Positions 1-5,640 of a stretch of 7,509 nucleotides of DNA are shown piece after piece. The position numbers and the translations under genes are program-made. Each line of letters starts with the position of its first letter. The first letter of the stretch is position 1. This stretch comes from Actinomycetota bacterium. Lineage in GTDB: Bacteria > Actinomycetota > Actinomycetes > Nanopelagicales > Nanopelagicaceae. The stretch is from the NCBI GenBank assembly GCA_009698975.1, contig WLPB01000048.1:1-7509 (forward strand). The letters are read 5' to 3'. The notes below the pieces were generated by a model. The model did no database searches and was not told the DNA's origin. It worked only from the letters and a program-made list of their open reading frames with translations.

Positions 1-312
1 AAGTTCGATGATCAGATAGGTAACTTCTTTATGGCCGACCTTGATACTCCCAAAGCGATTCTTCGCTTACGTGCAATCGAGAAAGATAAATCAATTGGTG
101 CCGCCGATAAGAGAGCGATTTTTCTCTTTGCAGATCAGGTGTTAGCTCTAGAGCTAGACCGAGCGCCAGAACGGGAAGAGAGCTCACCTGAAATTGAAGC
201 ACTTCTGAGAGCTCGCGCCCAAGCACGCGCCGATAGCAATTGGGCAGAGAGTGATCGGTTGCGCGATGAATTAACGAAACTTGGATTTACAGTCAGCGAT
301 TCGAAATCTTAA
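1..312 (+). CDS. cysS: Cysteinyl-tRNA synthetase, C-terminal fragment (5' end outside window)
   Basis: The reading frame is open from base 1 and stops at TAA 310-312, so only about the last 103 residues are present. They cover the end of the anticodon-binding helical domain (F-x-ADLDTPKA, resembling the family's DDLNTPxA motif, then DKRA...DQVLAL) and the C-terminal helical segment EIEALLRARAQARADSNWAESDRLRDELTKLGF. That arrangement is typical of class I CysRS, which charges tRNA-Cys in the cytoplasm. The ATG at 31 is internal, because the coding match continues upstream. The protein ends with GFTVSDSKS, so the Gly-Thr-x-Trp tail usual in CysRS is missing. The paralogue MshC (cysteine ligase of mycothiol synthesis) is an alternative, but it normally lacks this C-terminal segment. 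The catalytic HIGH and KMSKS motifs lie outside the window. The gene converges on the DUF6113-like gene. Confidence 0.82.
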   Translation, partial: KFDDQIGNFFMADLDTPKAILRLRAIEKDKSIGAADKRAIFLFADQVLALELDRAPEREESSPEIEALLRARAQARADSNWAESDRLRDELTKLGFTVSDSKS

Positions 313-620
313 ATTCGGCGAAGCGTTGAAATCAGCGCAGTGATTGTCCCCAGAAAGAAGAGCGACGTCCCTAAGTTATTGGCAAGTACCAGGATCTCAT
401 CTCCGGTACCAAAAGTTCCGGCTCGGTAAATCACTACAAACCAGATGATCGCAGCAATTGCCTTATAGATTCGCTTATCTGTCTCTCGCCCTACCCACCA
501 GATTGCGGCATAGGTAGAAGTGAGTGCAACCAAAATTCCAATCGGTGGCAAGGTCTGGTAAATAAGTACTGCAGTTACTCCGGCTAATGCCCCCATAGCA
601 ATTGCTTTGAGTAATTTCAC
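309..620 (-). CDS. Small four-helix membrane protein, DUF6113-like, partner of mshB
   Basis: This is a 103-residue, very hydrophobic protein with four likely membrane helices (about residues 5-22, 26-44, 53-66 and 82-99). A charged turn, GRETDKR, sits at 44-50, and a polar stretch, FGTGDEILVLANN, at 70-82. It starts at GTG (618-620), which overlaps the mshB stop as GTGA, so the two genes are almost certainly translationally coupled. A GGAG about ten bases before the start may also act as a ribosome binding site. Mycobacteria and streptomycetes carry a small membrane protein next to mshB (Rv1171 in M. tuberculosis, from memory), and length and topology fit that family. The function is unknown. 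Co-occurrence with mshB suggests a role near mycothiol or its precursors, but nothing in the sequence shows an activity. Its stop codon overlaps that of cysS. Confidence 0.75.
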   Translation of the reverse strand: MKLLKAIAMGALAGVTAVLIYQTLPPIGILVALTSTYAAIWWVGRETDKRIYKAIAAIIWFVVIYRAGTFGTGDEILVLANNLGTSLFFLGTITALISTLRRI

Positions 621-1486
621 GAGAGCTCTACTCCGGAAAATAAATCAACTTCGCGACCGGCCTCATCAAATGGAGCAGACTTATCGCCCTTCACTAGCGT
701 GTAGTACTCATTGCCCCAGACTTGCAGGCCGAGATTATTTGATAAGGCAAAGAAAGGTCCATCAACGGCAATCTGGGTGGCGTGAGCTCGCATGGCGGCC
801 ATCTTCGCATCTACATAATCGTTTCCATCTATATGCGCGGTAACAAATGAATCATCCTTGGCAAAGGGCAGATCATCGGCGTTATCTACCCCCATAAAAT
901 CAGATCCGAGAGCGGCCATGGCATCAATGCCCTCTTGAATTACCGATCGAGGCATCACATTCCAGTAAATTTTCGGAATCTTCCAGGATGAATTATCTGC
1001 AGCGGCCATAGCAACACGGTGAGCTTGAATATGGTCTGGGTGGCCATATCCGCCGATTTCATCATAGGTAATCAAAATATGTGGCTGTACTTCATCAATA
1101 ATCGCTGCAAGCTGCGACGTTGCACGTTCAAAGTCAACATTCCAGAAGTTATCAGTACGCCTATTGGGTTCAGTCTCCATCATGCCACTATCGCGATACT
1201 TAAAATCAGGTGCTCCGAGAAATCGAAAATCTGAAATACCAAGGGCGAGCATGGCATCAGCTAATTCAATTTCTCGATGCTCACCGAGTAAATCATCGAG
1301 CGTTGCTGCCTTATGGGCATGATCTTCTACGAGTACTTCGCCTTCTTCTCCACGAGTACAGGTAACAAGAGTTACTTTTGCTCCAAGGGCGGCATACATA
1401 GCCATCGTCGCACCGTTGTTAATGGTTTCATCATCTGGATGGGCATGGACTAAGAGCGCACGGTAACCTACATAAGAAGTCTTCAT
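617..1486 (-). CDS. mshB: MshB, GlcNAc-Ins deacetylase of mycothiol synthesis
   Basis: This is a 289-residue LmbE/PIG-L-type zinc deacetylase. It removes acetyl from GlcNAc-inositol to give GlcN-inositol, the substrate for cysteine ligation in mycothiol synthesis in the cytoplasm. The N-terminal HAHPDDE motif supplies H16, D18 (general base) and D19 (metal). GGYGHPDH supplies Y147 and the third metal ligand H149. TCTRGEEGE (42-50) and ALSNNLGL near the C-terminus match MshB. The position after HPDDE is Thr, not the Ser-Ser-Lys of the related mycothiol conjugate amidase Mca, and the C-terminal EYYTLVKG...DLFSG resembles MshB. The ATG at 1484-1486 is chosen because it begins the conserved fold; the longer frame upstream lies inside moeZ. 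It starts two bases after the moeZ TAA with no Shine-Dalgarno, and overlaps the next gene by four bases. Length is normal for the family. Confidence 0.93.
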   Translation of the reverse strand: MKTSYVGYRALLVHAHPDDETINNGATMAMYAALGAKVTLVTCTRGEEGEVLVEDHAHKAATLDDLLGEHREIELADAMLALGISDFRFLGAPDFKYRDSGMMETEPNRRTDNFWNVDFERATSQLAAIIDEVQPHILITYDEIGGYGHPDHIQAHRVAMAAADNSSWKIPKIYWNVMPRSVIQEGIDAMAALGSDFMGVDNADDLPFAKDDSFVTAHIDGNDYVDAKMAAMRAHATQIAVDGPFFALSNNLGLQVWGNEYYTLVKGDKSAPFDEAGREVDLFSGVELS

Positions 1487-1488
1487 TT

Positions 1489-2670
1489 TTAGTAAACCGG
1501 TAGCGATGTATCTATCTGCTTCGCCCAAGCAAGAACTCCACCACTGACATGAGAGGCATCTGCAAATCCAGCGTTCTTCAAAATCGCAAGGCACTCAGCA
1601 GATCGAACACCGCTCTTGCAATGCAAGATAATCGGCTTATCTTGTGGAAGGCCGGCAAGGGCGCTTCCATCAATAAAGCCTTGCTTTGGAATCAAATGTG
1701 AATCAGGAATTCTTACGATTTCAAATTCACTTGGCTCTCGAACATCAATGAGATAAAAATCCTCGTGAGCATCCATCTTCGCTTTCAGTTCTGCCACAGA
1801 AATTGTCGAACCACTGCTCGCTGCTTGAGCTGCATCCGAGAGCGTGCCACAGAAAGCTTCGTAATCAGGAAGAAGGGCCGTCTGGGTTGGATTCTCACCG
1901 CATAGTGGGCATCGTGGATCTTTGCGAATTTTCACCTTACGGAAATTCATATCGAGAGCGTCATACACCATTAATGAGCCGATAAGCGGTTCGCCGACTC
2001 CAGTGATGACCTTGATTGCCTCAGTTGTTTGGATTGAACCAATAGTTGCGCAGAGAACTCCGAGTACTCCGCCCTCAGCACAACTTGGAACCATGCCAGG
2101 AGGTGGCGGCTCAGGATAAAGACAACGATAGCAAGGACCGTATTCAGCCCAGAAAACGCTTGCTTGTCCATCAAAACGATAAATCGAGCCCCACACATAT
2201 GGTTTTTTAAGAAGTACACAAGCATCATTGACGAGATATCGAGTCGCAAAGTTATCTGTGCCATCAACGATGATGTCGTATTGAGCAAAGATCTCCATAA
2301 CATTTGAGGTATCAAGCCGCGTTTCATGTGTAATGACATTTACATACGGATTGATCTCAGAAATTTTTGCGCGCGCGCTTTCGGCTTTGCTCTTTCCGAT
2401 ATCTGATTGGCCATGAATAATCTGTCGCTGAAGATTTGATTCATCGACCGTATCAAATTCAACTATTCCGAGTGTTCCTATTCCAGCAGCTGCTAAATAC
2501 ATGAGGGCTGGAGATCCGAGGCCGCCTGCACCAACGCAGAGAACTTTTGCGTTCATCATTCGCTGCTGGCCCGCCATCGCAACGTCAGGGATGATGAGGT
2601 GGCGGCTATATCTGCGAACTTCATCAACAGTCAGTGGCGCACCTGGTGTAACAAGTGGAGGGGTCTTCAT
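1489..2670 (-). CDS. moeZ: MoeZ: E1-like adenylyltransferase fused to a rhodanese sulfurtransferase
   Basis: This 393-residue, two-domain protein adenylates the C-terminal glycine of ubiquitin-like sulfur carriers and converts it to a thiocarboxylate. In mycobacteria MoeZ serves molybdopterin synthesis (MoaD-type carriers) and CysO-dependent cysteine synthesis. Residues about 14-275 form the ThiF/MoeB domain: the SRHLIIPDV start, nucleotide loop GAGGLGSP (47-54), D73, ESNLQRQ (77-83), DGTDNFxTR (136-144), and a zinc site from CxxC pairs C180/C183 and C254/C257. A Ser/Ala-rich linker follows. Residues about 290-393 are a rhodanese domain with DVREPSEF (309-316) and active loop CKSGVRS, catalytic C351. 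All key residues are present and length matches full MoeZ. It is the first gene of an operon with mshB and diverges from the TetR gene. The ATG at 2668-2670 follows a -10-like hexamer by six bases, suggesting leaderless translation. Confidence 0.93.
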   Translation of the reverse strand: MKTPPLVTPGAPLTVDEVRRYSRHLIIPDVAMAGQQRMMNAKVLCVGAGGLGSPALMYLAAAGIGTLGIVEFDTVDESNLQRQIIHGQSDIGKSKAESARAKISEINPYVNVITHETRLDTSNVMEIFAQYDIIVDGTDNFATRYLVNDACVLLKKPYVWGSIYRFDGQASVFWAEYGPCYRCLYPEPPPPGMVPSCAEGGVLGVLCATIGSIQTTEAIKVITGVGEPLIGSLMVYDALDMNFRKVKIRKDPRCPLCGENPTQTALLPDYEAFCGTLSDAAQAASSGSTISVAELKAKMDAHEDFYLIDVREPSEFEIVRIPDSHLIPKQGFIDGSALAGLPQDKPIILHCKSGVRSAECLAILKNAGFADASHVSGGVLAWAKQIDTSLPVY

Positions 2671-2676
2671 GTGTTG

Positions 2677-2706
2677 ATTCTGCCGTAATCAGCTCCCCCT
2701 CGCCAA
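2677..2706 (-). promoter_or_regulatory. Promoter of moeZ-mshB operon, probably leaderless
   Basis: Read on the minus strand, TTGGCG (2701-2706; four of six matches to TTGACA) is followed after 18 bases by CAGAAT (2677-2682; it keeps the A and T of TAnnnT). The moeZ ATG begins six bases further on, where a transcription start would be expected. There is no Shine-Dalgarno in those bases, although an AGGGGGAG stretch lies about 20 bases upstream, inside the spacer. Spacing and hexamers are seen directly; promoter activity is inferred. Confidence 0.55.
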
Positions 2707-2710
2707 TTGA

Positions 2711-2724
2711 CCTTTATTCCAAGG
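2711..2724. promoter_or_regulatory. Possible TetR operator in the moeZ/TetR divergent region
   Basis: CCTT-TATTCC-AAGG is a perfect but short 4-bp inverted repeat, placed between the two divergent promoters, where a TetR-family dimer could repress both. An outer imperfect pair, CCCCCtCGC (2695-2703) and GCGGGGG (2729-2735), flanks it but is not centred on the same point. TetR regulators often control their own gene and a divergent neighbour. Both repeats are short enough to arise by chance. Confidence 0.22.
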
Positions 2725-2735
2725 GTGTGCGGGGG

Positions 2736-2741
2736 TAAGAT
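2736..2741 (+). promoter_or_regulatory. -10 element of the TetR gene, probably leaderless
   Basis: TAAGAT (TAnnnT) lies seven bases before the ATG at 2749. At 17-bp spacing the -35 position (2713-2718) reads TTTATT, a weak match. A better-looking TTGACC (2707-2712) is 23 bp away, too far for a normal promoter. The GGGAG touching the ATG has no spacer and so cannot work as a normal Shine-Dalgarno. This element decides for the 2749 start over the upstream in-frame TTG at 2707 and GTG at 2725. Confidence 0.5.
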
Positions 2742-2748
2742 ATGGGAG

Positions 2749-3384
2749 ATGAGTACAACTGATGCAAATGGTTCGCAGTCTCGGCATGAGAAGCCCCGAC
2801 TTCCTCGCGATGAGCGACGTGCGATCTTATTGAGCGCAGCGCTCGAGGTATTCACAGCAGCTGGTTACCACTCCGCTGCGATGGATGAGATTGCAGATCG
2901 CGCAAATGTCAGCAAGCCAGTTCTCTATCAGCACTTTCCATCTAAGTTAGATCTCTATCTCGCAGTCTTAGATCTTCATATTGATTCACTTGTTTATGAA
3001 ATTCAGAAAGCAATTTCATCCACCCCGGATAATGCACAACGAGTACATGCAACCATCGATGCATATTTTAGTTTTATCGAAAATGAAGGTGAGGCTTTCC
3101 GCCTCCTCTTCGAAAGCGATATGAACGTTGAACCACAGGTAAGCGAGCGCCTCAATCGCATGACATATGACTGTGCGGCAGCTGTCAGTGGAGTTATTGC
3201 AAATGACACCGGTTTGCCCAAAGAGGCGGCGATGCTCCTTGGAATTGGCTTGATCGGCTACACCCAAGTCACAGCTCGTCATTGGCTCGATCGCGATAGC
3301 AAGCTCACACGCCAACAAGCGATGGATTTAGTGGAGAACCTCATGTGGCGTGGCATATCTGGATTTCCCCGCACTGAGCTTTAA
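2749..3384 (+). CDS. TetR/AcrR-family transcriptional regulator
   Basis: The 211-residue protein has a polar, basic N-terminal tail (1-20) followed by a TetR DNA-binding domain. Helix 1 is ILLSAALEVFTAAGY (26-40). The helix-turn-helix runs through MDEIADRANVSKPVLYQHFPSK (45-66), with the family's LYxHFxSK ending. The rest is an all-helical ligand and dimer domain. Such proteins are usually cytoplasmic repressors released by a small ligand; the ligand cannot be read here. It lies divergent to moeZ and just before DUF3107 and the helicase, as in the Rv3208-Rv3211 region of M. tuberculosis (from memory). It may autoregulate and control moeZ-mshB through the 78-bp divergent region. The start at 2749 is preferred because the upstream TTG and GTG would place the -10 element inside the coding region. 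Confidence 0.88.
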   Translation: MSTTDANGSQSRHEKPRLPRDERRAILLSAALEVFTAAGYHSAAMDEIADRANVSKPVLYQHFPSKLDLYLAVLDLHIDSLVYEIQKAISSTPDNAQRVHATIDAYFSFIENEGEAFRLLFESDMNVEPQVSERLNRMTYDCAAAVSGVIANDTGLPKEAAMLLGIGLIGYTQVTARHWLDRDSKLTRQQAMDLVENLMWRGISGFPRTEL

Positions 3385-3388
3385 CCAA

Positions 3389-3394
3389 TAGAAT
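3389..3394 (+). promoter_or_regulatory. -10 element for DUF3107-helicase, probably leaderless
   Basis: TAGAAT, close to the TATAAT consensus, lies in the 16-bp gap after the TetR stop and exactly six bases before the DUF3107 ATG at 3401. No Shine-Dalgarno precedes that ATG. The -35 position falls in the end of the TetR gene and is a poor match (TTCCCC at 18-bp spacing). The DUF3107-helicase pair can therefore probably be transcribed separately from the regulator, besides any read-through. Confidence 0.5.
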
Positions 3395-3400
3395 TGCTCC

Positions 3401-3652
3401 ATGAGCACCAAGAAGAGCGATAAGTCATCTCAGGTTCGAATTGCAGTCACAGATGTGGCGAGCGAACTCTCCTTTGAGTGTCCAACACCCCCTGCTGAAA
3501 TCAAGGCAGCTATCTCGGTAGCCCTTGCGGCAAACACCCCCCTTATCTTGTCCGATGTGCGAGGCCACGAGATTCTCGTTCCTGCTTCTAAGATCGGATA
3601 TATTGAAATTGGCGAACCAATCGAACGTCGCGTCGGTTTCGGCGTGGCGTAA
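3401..3652 (+). CDS. DUF3107 family small protein
   Basis: The 83-residue protein is recognised as DUF3107 by VRIAVTDVASELSFEC (12-27), a central helix PPAEIKAAISVALA, then a segment predicted to form short strands: LILSDVRGHEILVPASKIGYIEIG and a closing RRVGFG. The family is actinobacterial (M. tuberculosis Rv3208A/TB9.4, from memory), and its members usually begin close to the first strand. Here about ten extra polar residues (STKKSDKSSQ) precede it, but no other in-frame start codon is available, and the ATG has a -10 element six bases upstream. It abuts the helicase gene with no gap, so expression is likely coupled. No signal peptide or membrane helix is present. The function is unknown; its constant position beside a TetR gene and an RNA helicase suggests a shared regulatory or RNA-related role, which is inference only. 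Confidence 0.85.
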   Translation: MSTKKSDKSSQVRIAVTDVASELSFECPTPPAEIKAAISVALAANTPLILSDVRGHEILVPASKIGYIEIGEPIERRVGFGVA

Positions 3653-5023
3653 ATGAGTAAATCTTTCGCAGATCTTCCGCTACGCCCCGAGACTATTGAG
3701 TCCCTCCACCTTCATGGTTTTCTCGCACCCTTTGCTATTCAGGAGATGGTTCTTCCTATCGCACTCGCTGACGGAGATGTGATTGGTCAAGCGAAGACCG
3801 GAACCGGTAAGACCCTTGCTTTTGGTATCCCAGTTATTGAGCGAGTGATTGCTCCGCAGGATAAAGAGTGGGAAGCACTCGAAGCTAAAGGTGCGCCACA
3901 AGCTCTCATCGTCGTACCTACTCGCGAGCTCTGCATCCAAGTTACCAAGGATTTAGAAGAGATTGCTCATAGTCGTGGAATTCGTACCCTCGCTGTCTAT
4001 GGTGGGCGCGCATTTGAGCCACAGATTGAGGCACTTGAGGCCGGAATCGAAATTGTTGTAGGTACTCCAGGTCGTCTTCTCGATCTCTATCGCCAAGGCA
4101 AGCTCACTTTAAAGAAGGTAACTCGCGTTGTTCTCGATGAGGCCGATGAGATGCTCGACCTTGGATTTTTGCCTGATGTTGAGAAGATCTTCTCTTCCAC
4201 ACCTGCACGCCAACAGACAATGCTCTTCTCAGCAACAATGCCTGGCGACATCATCGCCCTAGCGCGTCGCTTCATGAATCAGCCGATGCATATCCGTACA
4301 CAAGATTCGCAAGATGAGGGGCGCGTTGTCCCTCGCATCAAGCAATATGTTTTCCGCGCACATGCGATGGATAAGACAGAGATGCTTGCACGCATTCTTC
4401 AAGCAGATGGTCGCGGTCCAACAATTGTCTTCTGCCGCACAAAGCGAACCGCACAAAAGACTGCGGATGACCTAATTGAGCGAGGTTATCGAGCTGCTTC
4501 AATTCACGGCGACCTCGGGCAGAGTGCGCGTGAAAAGGCGCTCAATGACTTTAAATCAAATAAGCGAGATGTTCTGATTGCAACAGATGTGGCAGCTCGC
4601 GGTATTGACGTTGATGGCATCACTCACGTGATCAACTTCCAATGCCCAGAAGATGAGAAGACATATCTTCACCGCATCGGACGTACTGCACGTGCTGGTG
4701 CCGATGGAATTGCTGTCACATTTGTTGACTGGGATGAGCTTGCTCGCTGGAAGATGATTGATACAGCTCTAGAGCTCGGCTTACCTGAGCCAATCGAGAC
4801 GTACTCATCATCTGATCACCTCTACGAAGTCTTAAGTATTCCGCTTGGCTCGACCGGCCGTTTAGTTGCTGCTGCAAAGGTGGAAGCGCCCGTCAAAAGC
4901 GATCGCGGCGCGAGAAATTCAGCTCCTAATCGCCCTGATACCGAAAAGAGAGAGCCGGCTAAGGCCGCTCCTCGCGAGAAGAGCGCCCGCGTACGCACTC
5001 GTACTAAGCGCGTAGCTGAATAA
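3653..5023 (+). CDS. DEAD-box ATP-dependent RNA helicase, RhlE type
   Basis: The 456-residue protein unwinds RNA duplexes with ATP in the cytoplasm; such enzymes act in RNA decay, ribosome assembly or cold adaptation. All motifs are present: F5 and Q30 of the Q motif, AKTGTGKT (47-54), PTREL (89-93), TPGRLLD (138-144), DEAD (162-165), SAT (193-195), IVFCRTKRT (258-266), ATDVAARGIDV (310-320) and HRIGRTARAG (340-349). Two RecA-like domains span about 20-210 and 225-375. From about residue 405 a low-complexity basic tail rich in Lys, Arg, Ala and Pro probably adds non-specific RNA binding. The ATG directly follows the DUF3107 stop (TAAATG) and has no Shine-Dalgarno, so coupled translation is likely. 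By position it corresponds to the M. tuberculosis Rv3211 (rhlE) gene; I leave the symbol empty because DEAD-box subfamilies are hard to separate by eye. Confidence 0.93.
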   Translation: MSKSFADLPLRPETIESLHLHGFLAPFAIQEMVLPIALADGDVIGQAKTGTGKTLAFGIPVIERVIAPQDKEWEALEAKGAPQALIVVPTRELCIQVTKDLEEIAHSRGIRTLAVYGGRAFEPQIEALEAGIEIVVGTPGRLLDLYRQGKLTLKKVTRVVLDEADEMLDLGFLPDVEKIFSSTPARQQTMLFSATMPGDIIALARRFMNQPMHIRTQDSQDEGRVVPRIKQYVFRAHAMDKTEMLARILQADGRGPTIVFCRTKRTAQKTADDLIERGYRAASIHGDLGQSAREKALNDFKSNKRDVLIATDVAARGIDVDGITHVINFQCPEDEKTYLHRIGRTARAGADGIAVTFVDWDELARWKMIDTALELGLPEPIETYSSSDHLYEVLSIPLGSTGRLVAAAKVEAPVKSDRGARNSAPNRPDTEKREPAKAAPREKSARVRTRTKRVAE

Positions 5024-5028
5024 AGGTA

Positions 5029-5044
5029 AGCTCTTTACTGAGCT
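5029..5044. terminator. Weak hairpin at the helicase/marC convergent junction
   Basis: AGCTC (5029-5033) and GAGCT (5040-5044) can pair around a six-base loop. An alternative stem, GTAA/TTAC, overlaps it. It sits exactly where a bidirectional terminator would be expected, in an 11-bp gap between convergent stops. The stem is short and no run of T follows on either strand, so intrinsic termination here is doubtful; Rho-dependent termination or read-through are alternatives. Confidence 0.2.
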
Positions 5045-5640
5045 AGCAATTTAATTGCATCTGCCAGCATTTGAACGGCTATAGCTGCAAGAAGTAAACC
5101 TGCAATGCGTGCTAATAAAGTAACACCCGACTCTTTAATCAGACCGAGAACCTTTGTTGAGAGCATCAACACCAGGCCGATAATTACATGAACGGCGACT
5201 ATCGCAGCGACAAGGCCACCGATGCGTGCAGGTGAATCCGCTTGCTGTACGAAAATCATTGTTGCCACGATTGCACCGGGTCCCGCCAATAGCGGAGTGC
5301 CGAGCGGAACCATGCCGATATTGCTACTTGCACCGCTCTCCTCACCCTTTGCTCCAGTGAGAAGTTGTAGCGAAACATAGAGCAATAGCAATCCACCGGC
5401 TGCTTGCAGCGCTTCGATTGATACATTCATATAACCAAGAATTGCTTGGCCAAACAAGGCAAATGTTGCGATCACAAAGAGAGATACGCCAGCAGCTTGC
5501 CACGCTAAGCGACGTCTTTCACGTTCGCTCTTCTCAGAGACGAGCGCGAGGAAGATTGGGGTCGCTCCAGGGGGATCGAAAATTACCAGCAAAGTTACAA
5601 ATGATTGAACTGCAAATGTAAGTGCACTCACATCTTTCAT
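5035..5640 (-). CDS. MarC family integral membrane protein
   Basis: The 201-residue protein has about six membrane helices and the MarC/UPF0056 signatures. These are FDPPGATPIFLAL (21-33) at the end of helix 1, a charged loop SEKSERERRR (35-44), and PLGTPLLAGPGAI (112-124) at the start of the second half. Length is normal for the family (about 200-220 residues). The transport substrate is unknown; the name comes from an E. coli locus once thought to affect multiple antibiotic resistance, a link not supported since. The ATG at 5638-5640 overlaps the PHP gene stop as ATGA. The frame stays open upstream, but that part lies in the PHP gene, and the family normally starts close to helix 1. An AGAGAAGAG stretch upstream may help ribosome binding. 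It is the last gene of the EamA-PHP-MarC operon and converges on the helicase. Confidence 0.9.
   Translation of the reverse strand: MKDVSALTFAVQSFVTLLVIFDPPGATPIFLALVSEKSERERRRLAWQAAGVSLFVIATFALFGQAILGYMNVSIEALQAAGGLLLLYVSLQLLTGAKGEESGASSNIGMVPLGTPLLAGPGAIVATMIFVQQADSPARIGGLVAAIVAVHVIIGLVLMLSTKVLGLIKESGVTLLARIAGLLLAAIAVQMLADAIKLLAQ

Noticed and set aside
31..33. ATG at 31 as the start of a separate 93-residue gene
   Set aside because: The frame is open to base 1 and the CysRS-like match runs through the Met, so it is internal.
607..843. 78-residue plus-strand frame opposite the mshB 3' end
   Set aside because: It is antisense to conserved MshB coding sequence and has no coding-like features.
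1487..1594. 36-residue N-terminal extension of MshB
   Set aside because: It lies wholly inside the rhodanese end of moeZ, is rich in Cys and Trp unlike the family, and MshB homology begins at the ATG at 1486.
1971..2339. 122-residue minus-strand frame inside moeZ
   Set aside because: It is a shadow of moeZ in another frame with no family resemblance; moeZ motifs are intact across it.
2707..2748. Upstream TTG or GTG start for the TetR protein
   Set aside because: The extra residues do not resemble a TetR N-terminus, and the stretch carries the TAAGAT -10 element; the ATG at 2749 fits a leaderless start.
2729..2748. G-rich GCGGGGG and GGGAG as Shine-Dalgarno for the TetR gene
   Set aside because: GGGAG touches the ATG with no spacer and the G run ends 13 bases away; neither gives normal spacing.
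3731..3742. FAIQ instead of FPIQ/TPIQ in the helicase Q motif as a possible defect
   Set aside because: The key Gln is present and, from memory, related actinobacterial helicases also have AIQ here, so it is not unusual.
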